Source of the DNA: Sulfomarinibacter sp963741385
GTDB taxonomy: Bacteria > Acidobacteriota > Thermoanaerobaculia > Thermoanaerobaculales > Sulfomarinibacteraceae
Length of the DNA: 64,000 nucleotides
Assembly (NCBI GenBank): GCA_963741385.1
Contig: CAVUHO010000010.1
Span: 1,550,001-1,614,000, forward strand
Reading direction: 5' to 3'
Shown here: positions 8,535-16,531 of the stretch, in pieces
Layout: each line of letters starts with the position of its first letter
Numbering within the stretch: position 1 is the first letter of the stretch
The notes under the pieces: generated by a model
Told to the model about the DNA's origin: nothing
Databases searched by the model: none
What the model saw: the letters and a program-made list of their open reading frames with translations, nothing else
Program-made: the position numbers and the translations under genes

Positions 8535-8663
8535 CTAGATCGACCGGTCGGCCGGGCCGATCCTCTCGTTTCGGGTCTTCTTCGCGGAGGTGATCCCGCC
8601 GTACACCAGCCCGACGATGCCGGCGGCGACCAGCAGGGTCACCGCGATCTTGAATGCGCTCAT
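8535..8663 (-). CDS. Truncated paralogue of the 4246-4464 membrane protein
   Basis: This 42-residue ORF aligns with the first 37 residues of the 4246-4464 product: MSAFKIAVTLLVAAGIVGLV followed by YGGIT and IGP match the first helix and loop. After IGP it departs (ADRSI, stop), so the second helix (NIPVWAGVGAIVVGG) is lost. It may be a functional one-helix derivative or a decaying duplicate. It is spaced 12 bases from the next small gene and probably shares its transcript. Confidence 0.6.
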   Translation of the reverse strand: MSAFKIAVTLLVAAGIVGLVYGGITSAKKTRNERIGPADRSI

Positions 8664-8714
8664 TGTGCCTCCGTTTCTACGCCGTCACCACGAACACCGC
8701 ACGAATCATACGGG

Positions 8715-8864
8715 CTAGAGGACGCGCCGTCCGGAGACGAACTGCACGATCAGAATGATCACCGCCGCCACCAGCAGGATGTGGACCAGGCCGCCCATCG
8801 TCGTCGAGGTGACGATGCCGAGTAACCAGAGAACCACCAGAATGACCAGAATTGTCCAGAGCAT
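8715..8864 (-). CDS. lmo0937-family small membrane protein
   Basis: A 49-residue protein with two helices (MLWTILVILVVLWLLGIVTS and VHILLVAAVIILIVQFVSG) and the basic C-terminus GRRVL. This is the exact plan of the lmo0937 family, roughly 50-residue membrane proteins found next to BON, CsbD and GlsB genes. ACTGGAGG lies before the ATG. It sits immediately downstream of the BON lipoprotein gene on the same strand, so co-expression is likely. The molecular function is unknown. Confidence 0.78.
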   Translation of the reverse strand: MLWTILVILVVLWLLGIVTSTTMGGLVHILLVAAVIILIVQFVSGRRVL

Positions 8865-8888
8865 CACAGACCTCCAGTTCCGCCGAGC

Positions 8889-9443
8889 CTACGAGCCCTT
8901 CGTGCCGACGGTGAGTTCGTTGTTCACATCCTTGACGCCATTGGTGCCGCGGGCGATGCGCTCCGCGTCACTCTTGATGGTTTTGGAGCTGACGCGGCCG
9001 ATCAGCGTCACGACCCCCTGTGAGGAGCTCACATCGATGTCGCCGGCCTTGATCTCGGAATTGGTGATGAGCTTCGTCTTGACGGTCGAGCTGATCATCA
9101 CGTCGTCGATCCAGCTGCCGACCGTCCTCTCGCCGACTGTGAGATCGTTCACCACACCGTCCACGCCAGCGGTGTGCCACGCGACGCGAGCGGCCTCCCG
9201 GCGTTCCTCTTCCGTGTCCACCACACCGGTCAGGTACACGACTCCCTCCCGGGTCTGAACCTCCACGTGTTTCGCCTTGACTTTGTCGTTGGTCTCCAGC
9301 GACTTCTGGATCACCGACGTCATCGCCGAGTCCGTCTGCCGCGCGTCCTTGGACACCATCGAAGAGGCGCACCCGGCAAGCACCAGCAGCCCGACGCCGA
9401 CCAACGAGCTTGCTACTACGACACCTACGCGTTTCATTTTCAT
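8889..9443 (-). CDS. BON-domain lipoprotein (OsmY-like)
   Basis: A 184-residue periplasmic lipoprotein. The signal peptide ends in the lipobox LAGC (Cys25). Two BON domains follow, about residues 42-105 (VQTREGVVYLTGVVDTEEER... AGVDGVVNDLTV) and 115-180 (DVSSSQGVVTLIGRVSSKT... NGVKDVNNELTV). BON domains bind phospholipid surfaces, and OsmY-like proteins are induced by osmotic or envelope stress. The gene is preceded by the conserved element at 9473-9546 and followed by small membrane protein genes, forming a stress operon of about four genes. Confidence 0.9.
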   Translation of the reverse strand: MKMKRVGVVVASSLVGVGLLVLAGCASSMVSKDARQTDSAMTSVIQKSLETNDKVKAKHVEVQTREGVVYLTGVVDTEEERREAARVAWHTAGVDGVVNDLTVGERTVGSWIDDVMISSTVKTKLITNSEIKAGDIDVSSSQGVVTLIGRVSSKTIKSDAERIARGTNGVKDVNNELTVGTKGS

Positions 9444-9472
9444 GAGATACCGTCCTTTCTTGAACGTGTCTC

Positions 9473-9546
9473 GAATCTAGTCCTCGTCAACCCCACGGGG
9501 AAGCGCAGTTACTACCCGAAATAAGGATTGCGACATAGGTAGAAAC
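9473..9546 (-). promoter_or_regulatory. Conserved three-block promoter element, copy 2
   Basis: On the minus strand the order is GTTTCTACCT, 17 bases, TCGGGTAGTAACTGCGCTT (9519-9501), 17 bases, GGACTAGATTC (9483-9473). The BON lipoprotein gene starts 30 bases further on. Block sequences and both spacings match copy 1 upstream of the 5632-6501 gene, while the bases between blocks differ. That pattern indicates functional conservation rather than recent duplication. Confidence 0.62.
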
Positions 9547-9882
9547 CACCCCTTTGCTGTGCGTTCCGCAAGATCCCTCCTGGCGGGGGGGACTGAGAGT
9601 GGTCTTTTGTCGTCACCCACCGCCGTGACCTGGAAGCGCTTCAGCCGCCCGTGTTCGGCGTCGACCGCAGGCGCAAGATCGCGTTGAACCCGCCTTCGTG
9701 GATGGGTTCCGGGGCGGGCGCCGCCCGGACCCGAGGGTGTTTCGTGGTCAGCGGTCCTGGATTGAGGAGGCTCGGGAAGGCGTGGACATCACAAGGAGCG
9801 TCGCCTCACAGAACGCACCGGATGGCTGCGGAGGTTGGGGCTCTGTTTGTCACCGTTGTGAGGCCGCGGAGCGGTGGCTGGT
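9547..9882. other. Gene-free stretch
   Basis: About 340 bases separate the BON promoter region from the stop codon of the DUF1318 gene. Short open frames exist on both strands but show no recognisable protein, ribosome site or repeat. I see nothing I can name here. Confidence 0.4.
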
Positions 9883-10509
9883 TTACTTCTGGACCCAGCT
9901 TTCGTCGGGGAGCTGGATCCAGTCGCCTGGATGCGCCATCTCGCGCAGGGTTTCGGCGTAGGTTGCGCGGATCTTCGGCAGCTGGGCGAGATCAACCTTC
10001 TTGGCCACGGCGATTTCCTTGAACAGCTGCTCACGATCGGCGTTCTCGTCCTTGACCAACTTCTGTGCGTCGGCTCGCTCCTTCAGTCCCTGGATTGCAT
10101 CGAGGTTGCGGATCACGAGCAGCGCCTGGTTGCTCTCGCCGATCACCCCCTCCGCCTTGAGAGCGTTGATAGCATCCAGCCGCGCGGCGCGAGAGTCGAT
10201 GATCTTGCGGATCGCCGGGTTGGTGATCTCGGGGGCTGCGACCTGGTCCTGCGCCGCGTACGCAGTGGTCGCGCCGAGGGAGAGGATGCACGAAAGCAGG
10301 CTCTCTGACGCGCCTCCGTCGGACTGGGCGACCGGCGACGGCGTCGGCTCAGGGACCGGCGTCGCCTCGCCCGCCGCTGTTTTCTGCACCTCGTCCTCGA
10401 TCTGCTGCGACAGCTCCTTGACCGCCGCCTCGGGGAAGTAGACGTTGATGGTGATGCACGCTGCCAGAACGGCGGCGCACCCGATTGCGAGAGCTGTCAA
10501 GCGTTTCAT
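9883..10509 (-). CDS. DUF1318 (YdbL-like) lipoprotein
   Basis: A 208-residue lipoprotein: signal peptide MKRLTALAIGCAAVLAAC with lipobox Cys18, then ITINVYFPEAAVKELSQQIE, which is typical of this family. After a Pro-rich linker comes the DUF1318 domain (about 95-205; IRKIIDSRAARLDAINALKA... KVDLAQLPKIRATYAETLRE). In E. coli, ydbL lies with ynbE and ydbH; here the gene follows the YdbH-like gene with 28 bases between. The N-terminal segment right after the lipid anchor resembles a YnbE-like piece, so YnbE and YdbL functions may be combined, which is inference. The start at MKR is preferred because GGAGG lies 9 bases upstream; a longer start five codons up is less likely. Confidence 0.84.
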   Translation of the reverse strand: MKRLTALAIGCAAVLAACITINVYFPEAAVKELSQQIEDEVQKTAAGEATPVPEPTPSPVAQSDGGASESLLSCILSLGATTAYAAQDQVAAPEITNPAIRKIIDSRAARLDAINALKAEGVIGESNQALLVIRNLDAIQGLKERADAQKLVKDENADREQLFKEIAVAKKVDLAQLPKIRATYAETLREMAHPGDWIQLPDESWVQK

Positions 10510-10537
10510 TCTCTTGTCCTCCATTCCGGGGAGCCCG

Positions 10538-13500
10538 TCAAGGTTGCGCGGTCACGGTCGTCACGTCAAGTGTCCGGAGGCGCTGAATCATGGTCCGGAA
10601 CGAAACCGTCATGCCCGGTTGGACGTTGACGACGTCGAGCCGCAGTGGAAACCTGCCCTTGACGAACAGTTCCTGATCGCCCCGCCGCTCGAGACCGCGA
10701 AGCAGGAAGTGGTCGTTCGACAGCGCCATCTCGATACCGATGGAATGGTATGCGTAACTGCTGATGAACCGGCGGAGGCCGCTGTCGAGGAACCCGAGGC
10801 CGCTGCCCGTGCCGACGATCGCGATGTTGTTGACCGCCTTCAGCGAGATCCGCTGCGGCGACCCCTTGCGGGGAACCGACCGGAGAACGCCGCGAAACCC
10901 GATCGGGACGTCGCGGAAGATCTCGCAGTCGACGAGTTGGCCCTCGACGATGCCGCTCATCGCTCCGAAATCGAAGGTGCGGGTCAGCTGAGCGAGGTCG
11001 ATGTCCCGCCAGTCGGCCGAGAACTTCAGACGGGGGTAGTGGGTGAGCAGGTCGGAACCGGCGATGTCGCGCATCGTCACAGTGCCGCCGAACAGGGAAA
11101 GATCGCCCGTCCCGTCCACCGTCAGGATGCCGTTGCTGAATCGCACCCGGGGAAACTGTCCCGCGACATCGCCCTCGAGCGACGGCAGCCCAAGGGTCCG
11201 CGCCACCTTCGCGAGACTGATGCGGTACAAGCCGACCGAAGCCGCGAGGTGGCGACTCGATCGTGCCAGCTCGGCGAGCTCGATATTTTCGAGCACCACC
11301 TCGCCGCCGAAGACCGGGAGGTGGAGGCCGCCGATCGCGGTCACGGTGTCCCCGAGAACACGGAGCTCGGTCGCGGTTGCCGACAGCTGCACGCCGCCCA
11401 CGGACGCGCTGTCGAATTTGAACGAGCCCCTCTGCGGTTGCCCTTCTTCCATCTCACCGCCCTCGGCCCAACCGAGGTCCACCGGAAGTTGGATCTGGAG
11501 ATTCTCCACGTTCGAGCCGTCATCCACGGAAGCGATCGAGAGCCGGTCCAGCTCAGCATCTCCGGTCACGGTCACCACCCCGCCGATCGTGCCGTTCAGT
11601 CGCGTCCGGAACTCGCCGCCCTCGGGTCGAAGGTTGCCCACAGCGCCGAGCGTGCCCTGGAATGGCACCGTGACGTAGCGCTCCCAGAACCCGCCGATGT
11701 CCGTGACCGTCAGCGATCCCTCCCAGGTGGCCGGTGCTCCGGCGGCCTGCCGGACCGTTCCTGTCAAGGCAGCCTGGGGACGCAGCTCGAGCTGCAACGT
11801 CACCGCCTCGTCGCCGCCCGGGCTCCGATTCGCGTCGATGTTCACCACCGCCTGGCGATCGGTGAAATCGGCAAAGTGGGTGCCCCACAGAACCTGAAAT
11901 CCACCCAGGGTGGCGGCCACGTTGGCCGTCAGACCGACGCCTGGACCGGCGACGCCCTCGAGCAGTGCGTTCGCCTGGAGCCCTTCCATCACGCGGCTCC
12001 CGTCACTCGCGCTGAGGCCCGCTCTCGCCAGCTCGATGGGACCGGCGAAGCTCCACCCGGCTTCGTCTCTCGTCGCCTCCACCTCGAGCGTCACGCGCCC
12101 GGAGGCGTTGGCGTCGCTCAGCGAGTCGCCGAGAACCGGTGCGGCAAGCGGCAGCCAGCCGCTGAGGTCGTTGACCCGGAGCGCCAGCCTTACCAGAGCG
12201 GGCCCGGTGGGTTGCCAATCCCCCTCGAGCCTGGCCGTGCCCAGGCTGCCGGCGTCGACGACCACTTGCCGGAGCCGAACCCCGCCGCTCGCCGTGTCCA
12301 CGGTCGCCGACGCTTGCAGGACAACCGGCACCGGGTCCAGGGGATCGACTGCGACGATCAGCCGGGTATCGGGCACCTCGAGTTCGATCTTCGGGTTGGC
12401 GCGCGTCCACGTAAAGCGGGCGACCTGGTGTTCGCCGGAGAGCCGCCAGCCGGGCGGACCCCCGGCGGCCGCTCCACCCGAGCGAACGGCGAGATCGCGG
12501 ATCCACACCTCTCCGGACACGGTCGGCGCCGTAAGGCTGCCGCCGAGCCGTCCACTGGCCGCCACCTCGCCCGCCACAACCAGGCCCCCGGGAATCGACG
12601 CCGCTGCATCCGCAGCGAACAGGTCCACCAGTGGTTCGAGAACGCCTCCACTCCAGCTCCAGCGTGCGTCGAGCAGCGCCGGTGTCCCGAGCTCTGCTGT
12701 GCCCGTCACCTCGAGGTCGCCCGCCGCGACGGTGGCCAGCCTCAGGGAGCCGGAGACGGGACGACCTTCGGAGGGCAGTTCGACCGTCGCGTCGAACGTC
12801 GTCGGGAGCACGGCGTCGAGCACGGCGCCCGGGGCGGTCTCGGTGGGCGGCCTCGCGATCCGGCCGGTGAGTTCGATCCGGCCGGTCGGGGCCCCGGCGT
12901 CGTTGATCCGGACTTCAGCTTTCCCCGCGAGGTTTCCGCGGAGGGGCACCGAACCGGCGATGTCGAGATCGTGGGCCGTCACGTCGATGGCGAGCCCCCG
13001 CGCCGGCTCGCCGCCGACCTCCAGGTCGATCGTGCCGCCGACCACGCTCCAGCCCGGGGGCAGATCGAGCGCTGTGGGTGACCAGACAGCGGCGTCGATC
13101 CCGTTGGCCAGCGCCCGCAACCGCGTCACCCTCCACGGTGATGTCGCGAGCGTCGCCTCGATTCGCGCCTCGCCGACCGACGGCAGCGACGGCACCAGCA
13201 CGACGCGGAGGACGCCCGGTGCCTCCTTGATCACGGTGCCGTCGAGCCGCGCCACGGCATCGATCGGCCGATCCGCCAAGGAGATCCGGTCGACACGAGC
13301 ACTGAGTGCGAACCGCGGCCCGTCCGCGGCCAGACGAAGCTCGCCGACAAGGCCGTCGGCGTGAGTGTGCCGCACGCCGTCGGGGACGTCGAGGCCGGCC
13401 ATCCGGAGCAGGGGTTCGAGCTGCAGCCGGTCGCCGGTGAACGACACGGCCCCGGTCGGCACGATTCCGACATCGTTCAGGTCGGCCGTGAAAGCGATCT

Positions 13501-13936
13501 CGCTGTCACCGTCGGGCGAAAGCAGCGTGAGGCGGCCGGCAGCGATTTCGAGCCGTGCCACCTCGGGATTCATCGATCCAACTTCGGTCGGCCACACGGG
13601 GCCGGCAGCCGGATCCACCACGACCTTGACGCCGACCAATCGCAGGGACTGGAAACGACCCCTGGACATGTCGCCGGCGGCACCTCGGGCCACGATCTCA
13701 TTGATGCGGATCTCCTGTAGGCCGGGCGCGGTGTGCATTCGAATCACGACGTCCCCGAGCCGGACCGCGCTCAGGCCGTCGACGTGCAGGCTGCCGACCT
13801 TGACCTCGGCATCGAGGCGCTCGGCCAGGACCGACTGCACGATCCGGCGGGGCTGGTCGCGCATGAGCCACAGGCCGATCGCGATCGCTGCAACCGTCAT
13901 CACAACGACGGCCGCAAGGCGTCTCACCTTTTGCAT
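10538..13936 (-). CDS. YdbH/AsmA-like intermembrane transport protein
   Basis: A 1132-residue protein with one N-terminal membrane anchor (about residues 7-25, AAVVVMTVAAIAIGLWLM) and a very long periplasmic part made of repeating beta-strands. A DUF3971/AsmA-like C-terminal region contains HYPRLKFSADWRDIDLAQLT, GIVEGQLVDCEIF and KAVNNIAIVGTGSGLGFLDSG. YdbH, with YhdP and TamB, is thought to form a periplasm-spanning groove that carries phospholipid to the outer membrane. The downstream DUF1318 lipoprotein gene matches the conserved ydbH-ydbL neighbourhood. The ATG chosen sits just before the anchor; longer in-frame extensions run into a repeat region and lack support. Confidence 0.85.
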   Translation of the reverse strand: MQKVRRLAAVVVMTVAAIAIGLWLMRDQPRRIVQSVLAERLDAEVKVGSLHVDGLSAVRLGDVVIRMHTAPGLQEIRINEIVARGAAGDMSRGRFQSLRLVGVKVVVDPAAGPVWPTEVGSMNPEVARLEIAAGRLTLLSPDGDSEIAFTADLNDVGIVPTGAVSFTGDRLQLEPLLRMAGLDVPDGVRHTHADGLVGELRLAADGPRFALSARVDRISLADRPIDAVARLDGTVIKEAPGVLRVVLVPSLPSVGEARIEATLATSPWRVTRLRALANGIDAAVWSPTALDLPPGWSVVGGTIDLEVGGEPARGLAIDVTAHDLDIAGSVPLRGNLAGKAEVRINDAGAPTGRIELTGRIARPPTETAPGAVLDAVLPTTFDATVELPSEGRPVSGSLRLATVAAGDLEVTGTAELGTPALLDARWSWSGGVLEPLVDLFAADAAASIPGGLVVAGEVAASGRLGGSLTAPTVSGEVWIRDLAVRSGGAAAGGPPGWRLSGEHQVARFTWTRANPKIELEVPDTRLIVAVDPLDPVPVVLQASATVDTASGGVRLRQVVVDAGSLGTARLEGDWQPTGPALVRLALRVNDLSGWLPLAAPVLGDSLSDANASGRVTLEVEATRDEAGWSFAGPIELARAGLSASDGSRVMEGLQANALLEGVAGPGVGLTANVAATLGGFQVLWGTHFADFTDRQAVVNIDANRSPGGDEAVTLQLELRPQAALTGTVRQAAGAPATWEGSLTVTDIGGFWERYVTVPFQGTLGAVGNLRPEGGEFRTRLNGTIGGVVTVTGDAELDRLSIASVDDGSNVENLQIQLPVDLGWAEGGEMEEGQPQRGSFKFDSASVGGVQLSATATELRVLGDTVTAIGGLHLPVFGGEVVLENIELAELARSSRHLAASVGLYRISLAKVARTLGLPSLEGDVAGQFPRVRFSNGILTVDGTGDLSLFGGTVTMRDIAGSDLLTHYPRLKFSADWRDIDLAQLTRTFDFGAMSGIVEGQLVDCEIFRDVPIGFRGVLRSVPRKGSPQRISLKAVNNIAIVGTGSGLGFLDSGLRRFISSYAYHSIGIEMALSNDHFLLRGLERRGDQELFVKGRFPLRLDVVNVQPGMTVSFRTMIQRLRTLDVTTVTAQP

Positions 13937-13983
13937 GGTGGATTGATGATAGCCGCATCTCCAGGAATGCGCGGCCGGAGAGA

Positions 13984-14082
13984 CGTCACAACCACAAAGG
14001 CACCAAGGCACGAAGAGCATCACGAAGAAAATCATCTTGGTGAAATCCTTGGTGGCTTCGTGTCTTTGTGGTTGCGGTTCAC
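13984..14082. repeat. Inverted repeat of the CACAAAGGCACGAAG type
   Basis: Left arm CAACCACAAAGGCACCAAGG is followed after about 40 bases by the inverted right arm CTTCGTGTCTTTGTGGTTG. The same motif family bounds the structure at 19509-19772. Together they look like copies of a dispersed intergenic palindrome, found here between the YdbH-like gene and the HigBA locus. Confidence 0.65.
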
Positions 14083-14208
14083 ACCAACCGTTCGGTTCGA
14101 GATGCGGGCCCGAAGTAGGGTGGGCTTTGGCTTACCTTCGGAACTGTGCCACGAATCGGGCGGTGGACGTGCCGTTCAAGAGGCTCTCGAACGTCTGTAA
14201 ACCAATAG

Positions 14209-14235
14209 TTGACAACTGACAACCAAGAGTATACA
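14209..14235 (+). promoter_or_regulatory. HigBA promoter and probable operator
   Basis: TTGACA (14209-14214) and TATACA (14230-14235) are 15 bases apart, so this is a slightly short sigma70-type promoter. Overlapping it are a tandem TGACAACTGACAAC repeat (14210-14223) and the palindrome AGTTGACAACT, plausible binding sites for the HigA antitoxin. The toxin GTG lies only 8 bases past the -10 box, so the message would be leaderless or nearly so. Confidence 0.55.
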
Positions 14236-14243
14236 CTCCGCGG

Positions 14244-14522
14244 GTGATCCAGACGTGGAAGCACAAGGGCCTTTGCGAGCTGTTCGAAAAAGGGCGAAGC
14301 CGCCGGGTTCGACAGGATCTTGAGGCGCGCGCACTGTTGGTGCTTGACGCTCTCGATGCGGCGACGAAACCTTCGGACCTCAACCTCCCGGGCTTTGACT
14401 TTCATAAATTGCGCGGACACAGACCGCCCCGCTATTCGATTCACGTGAACGGACCGTGGTGCATCACGTTTGAGTTTGACGAGGGAGAGGCTCGACGAGT
14501 CGACCTCGAGCAGTACCATTGA
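14244..14522 (+). CDS. higB: HigB-like toxin (RelE/ParE superfamily)
   Basis: A 92-residue type II toxin, expected to cleave mRNA on the ribosome. The fold markers of HigB are present: IQTWKHKGLCELFEKG at the start, a helix with ARALLVLDALDAATKPSDL, then HKLRGHRPPRYSIHVNGPW and CITFEFDEGEARRVDLEQYH at the end. Length and gene order (toxin first) are normal for higBA. It starts with GTG. The antitoxin gene begins 37 bases downstream. I consider the family call secure; activity is untested. Confidence 0.9.
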   Translation: MIQTWKHKGLCELFEKGRSRRVRQDLEARALLVLDALDAATKPSDLNLPGFDFHKLRGHRPPRYSIHVNGPWCITFEFDEGEARRVDLEQYH

Positions 14523-14559
14523 GAGGCCCCCACGGGGGTTGCAGAAAGGAGACCGATTC

Positions 14560-14862
14560 ATGACTGCCATCCGAATGAGGCCGCCGACCCACCCCGGTGT
14601 TTTGCTGCGGGAAGTGGTGCTCCCGGCGATGCGCGTCAGCGTGGCTCAGGCCGCCCGCGAGATGGGTGTGAGTCGGCAGCAGATGTACAAGATCCTCGCT
14701 GCTGATCGTGCGGTGACCGCTGAGATGGCAGCGAGACTCGGGAAGTACTGTGGTAACGGTCCGGAGCTGTGGCTGAACATGCAGGGCGCCTACGACCTCT
14801 GGCACGCGCGTCGCTCGCTCGCCGACGCGCTTGAGGAGATTCCCACCCGCGCTGCGAGCTGA
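14560..14862 (+). CDS. higA: HigA-type antitoxin, XRE-family HTH
   Basis: A 100-residue antitoxin and autoregulator. RPPTHPGVLLREVVLPAM is the standard HigA opening, followed by a Cro/CI helix-turn-helix (VAQAAREMGVSRQQMYKILA) and GNGPELWLNMQGAYDLWHA. AGAAAGGAG lies at good distance before the ATG; upstream in-frame codons overlap the toxin gene and are not needed. It should neutralise HigB and repress the shared promoter through the tandem TGACAAC sites. Confidence 0.92.
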   Translation: MTAIRMRPPTHPGVLLREVVLPAMRVSVAQAAREMGVSRQQMYKILAADRAVTAEMAARLGKYCGNGPELWLNMQGAYDLWHARRSLADALEEIPTRAAS

Positions 14863-14873
14863 TCCTCCCTCCT

Positions 14874-16331
14874 TTACCTGTCGATCCCGCCGATGCAGAG
14901 GTACTTGACCTCCAGGTAGTCGTCGAGACCGTACTTGGAGCCCTCGCGGCCGTTGCCCGACTCCTTCATGCCGCCGAAGGGCGCCATGGCGTTGGAGATC
15001 ACGCCCTCGTTGATGCCGACGATGCCGAACTCCAGACCCTCGGCGACGCGCCAGATGCGGCCGATGTCGCGGGAGCAGAAGTAGGCCGCGAGACCGAACT
15101 CGGTGTCGTTGGCCATGGCGACGGCTTCCTCTTCGGTACTGAACGAAACCAGCGGGGCGACCGGACCGAAGATCTCTTCGCGAAAGACCCGCATGCCGGT
15201 GGTCACACCGGCGAGGATCGTGGGCTCGACAAAACGGTTGCCGAGGGCCGATCGGCCGCCGCCGAGTACGATCCTGGCGCCTTTGGCGGTCGCGTCCTCG
15301 ATCAAGGCGACGACGTTGTCGGCCGCGGCATCGTCGATCAGTGGTCCCATGGTCACACCGTCGTCGGCGCCGTTGCCGAGCTTGAACTGCATAACCGCCG
15401 CAGCCAGCATTTTTGAAAACGTTTCCATCACCGTTTCCTGGACCAGGATGCGGTTGGCGCAGACGCAGGTCTGGCCGGCGTTGCGGTACTTGCTGGCCAG
15501 GGTTGCCTTCACCGCTGTCTCGAGGTCGGCGTCGTCGAAGACGATGAAGGGCGCGTTGCCGCCGAGCTCCATCGACGTGCGTTTCATGGTCCGCGCGCAG
15601 TCGGCGACCAGTTTTTTTCCGATCTCGGTCGAACCGGTGAAGGTCAGCTTGCGGACGATCGGGTTCGAGGTCAGCTCGTCGCCGATGGCGCCGGTGCGTC
15701 CGGCGATCACGTTGATCACACCCCCGGGAATGCCGGCGCGAGCTGCCAGCTCGGCCATGGCAAAGGCCGAGAGCGGTGTCGAGGTTGCCGGCTTGCAGAC
15801 CGTGGTGCATCCCGCCGCGAGTGCAGCGCCGACCTTGCGCGCGAGCATGGCGTTGGGGAAGTTCCACGGCGTGATGCACGCCACCACGCCCACCGGTTGT
15901 TTGATGACGACGATTCTCCGGTCGTTGGCCGGCGGCGGAATCACGTCGCCGTAGACGCGTTTGGCCTCCTCGGCGAACCACTCGATAAAGCTCGCGCCGT
16001 AGGCGATCTCGCCGCGCGACTCGGCCAGCGGCTTGCCCTGCTCCGCGGTCATGATCTTTGCCAGGTCCTCCTGGTTCGCCATCATCAGGTCGAACCACCG
16101 GCGGAGGAGCCGGGAGCGCTCGCCGGCCGTCTTCCGCCGCCACTCGATCTGCGCCGTTTCGGCCGCGGCGATGGCGCGCCGGGTCTCCCCGGCACCGCAC
16201 TTCGCGACATCTGCGATGACCGCGCCTGAGGCCGGATTGGTAACGGCAAACGTCTCCCCGTCATCGGCGTCGATCCAGTCGCCGTCGACGAAGGCCCGGG
16301 TCTTCAACAGCTCACTGTCGTTGATGTCCAT
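14874..16331 (-). CDS. gabD: Succinate-semialdehyde dehydrogenase (NAD(P)+)
   Basis: A 485-residue aldehyde dehydrogenase that oxidises succinate semialdehyde to succinate, linking GABA or related catabolism to the TCA cycle. Catalytic Cys289 (NAGQTCVCANR) and Glu255 (MELGGNAP) are present, as is the cofactor motif FTGSTEIGKKL. The second cysteine two residues after Cys289 matches the redox-switch CxC of GabD. The ATG (MDINDSELL) has GGGGAGG upstream. No 4-aminobutyrate aminotransferase is nearby. Other short-chain semialdehydes are possible substrates. Confidence 0.88.
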   Translation of the reverse strand: MDINDSELLKTRAFVDGDWIDADDGETFAVTNPASGAVIADVAKCGAGETRRAIAAAETAQIEWRRKTAGERSRLLRRWFDLMMANQEDLAKIMTAEQGKPLAESRGEIAYGASFIEWFAEEAKRVYGDVIPPPANDRRIVVIKQPVGVVACITPWNFPNAMLARKVGAALAAGCTTVCKPATSTPLSAFAMAELAARAGIPGGVINVIAGRTGAIGDELTSNPIVRKLTFTGSTEIGKKLVADCARTMKRTSMELGGNAPFIVFDDADLETAVKATLASKYRNAGQTCVCANRILVQETVMETFSKMLAAAVMQFKLGNGADDGVTMGPLIDDAAADNVVALIEDATAKGARIVLGGGRSALGNRFVEPTILAGVTTGMRVFREEIFGPVAPLVSFSTEEEAVAMANDTEFGLAAYFCSRDIGRIWRVAEGLEFGIVGINEGVISNAMAPFGGMKESGNGREGSKYGLDDYLEVKYLCIGGIDR

Positions 16332-16531
16332 GGCGAATCCTCCCCGGCGATGCGAGGTCCGGCGGGTGCCCTTGCGACCTGCTGTGACCCTGCAGCCCAC
16401 AGCCGTTATAACAAAAACGGGGCGCTCCCGGGAGGACTGCCGCCAGTGCGAAATCCGTGACTATCCAGCCGATTGACGAAAAATCTGGCGTATGATGTCC
16501 GTGCAACGAGGAGTCAAGGAGGATCTTGAAT

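Noticed and set aside
10445..13081. 878-codon open frame on the plus strand
   Set aside because: It is antisense to the YdbH/AsmA-like gene, and its translation is Arg/His/Pro/Gly-rich with no domain; GC-rich third positions keep the opposite strand open.
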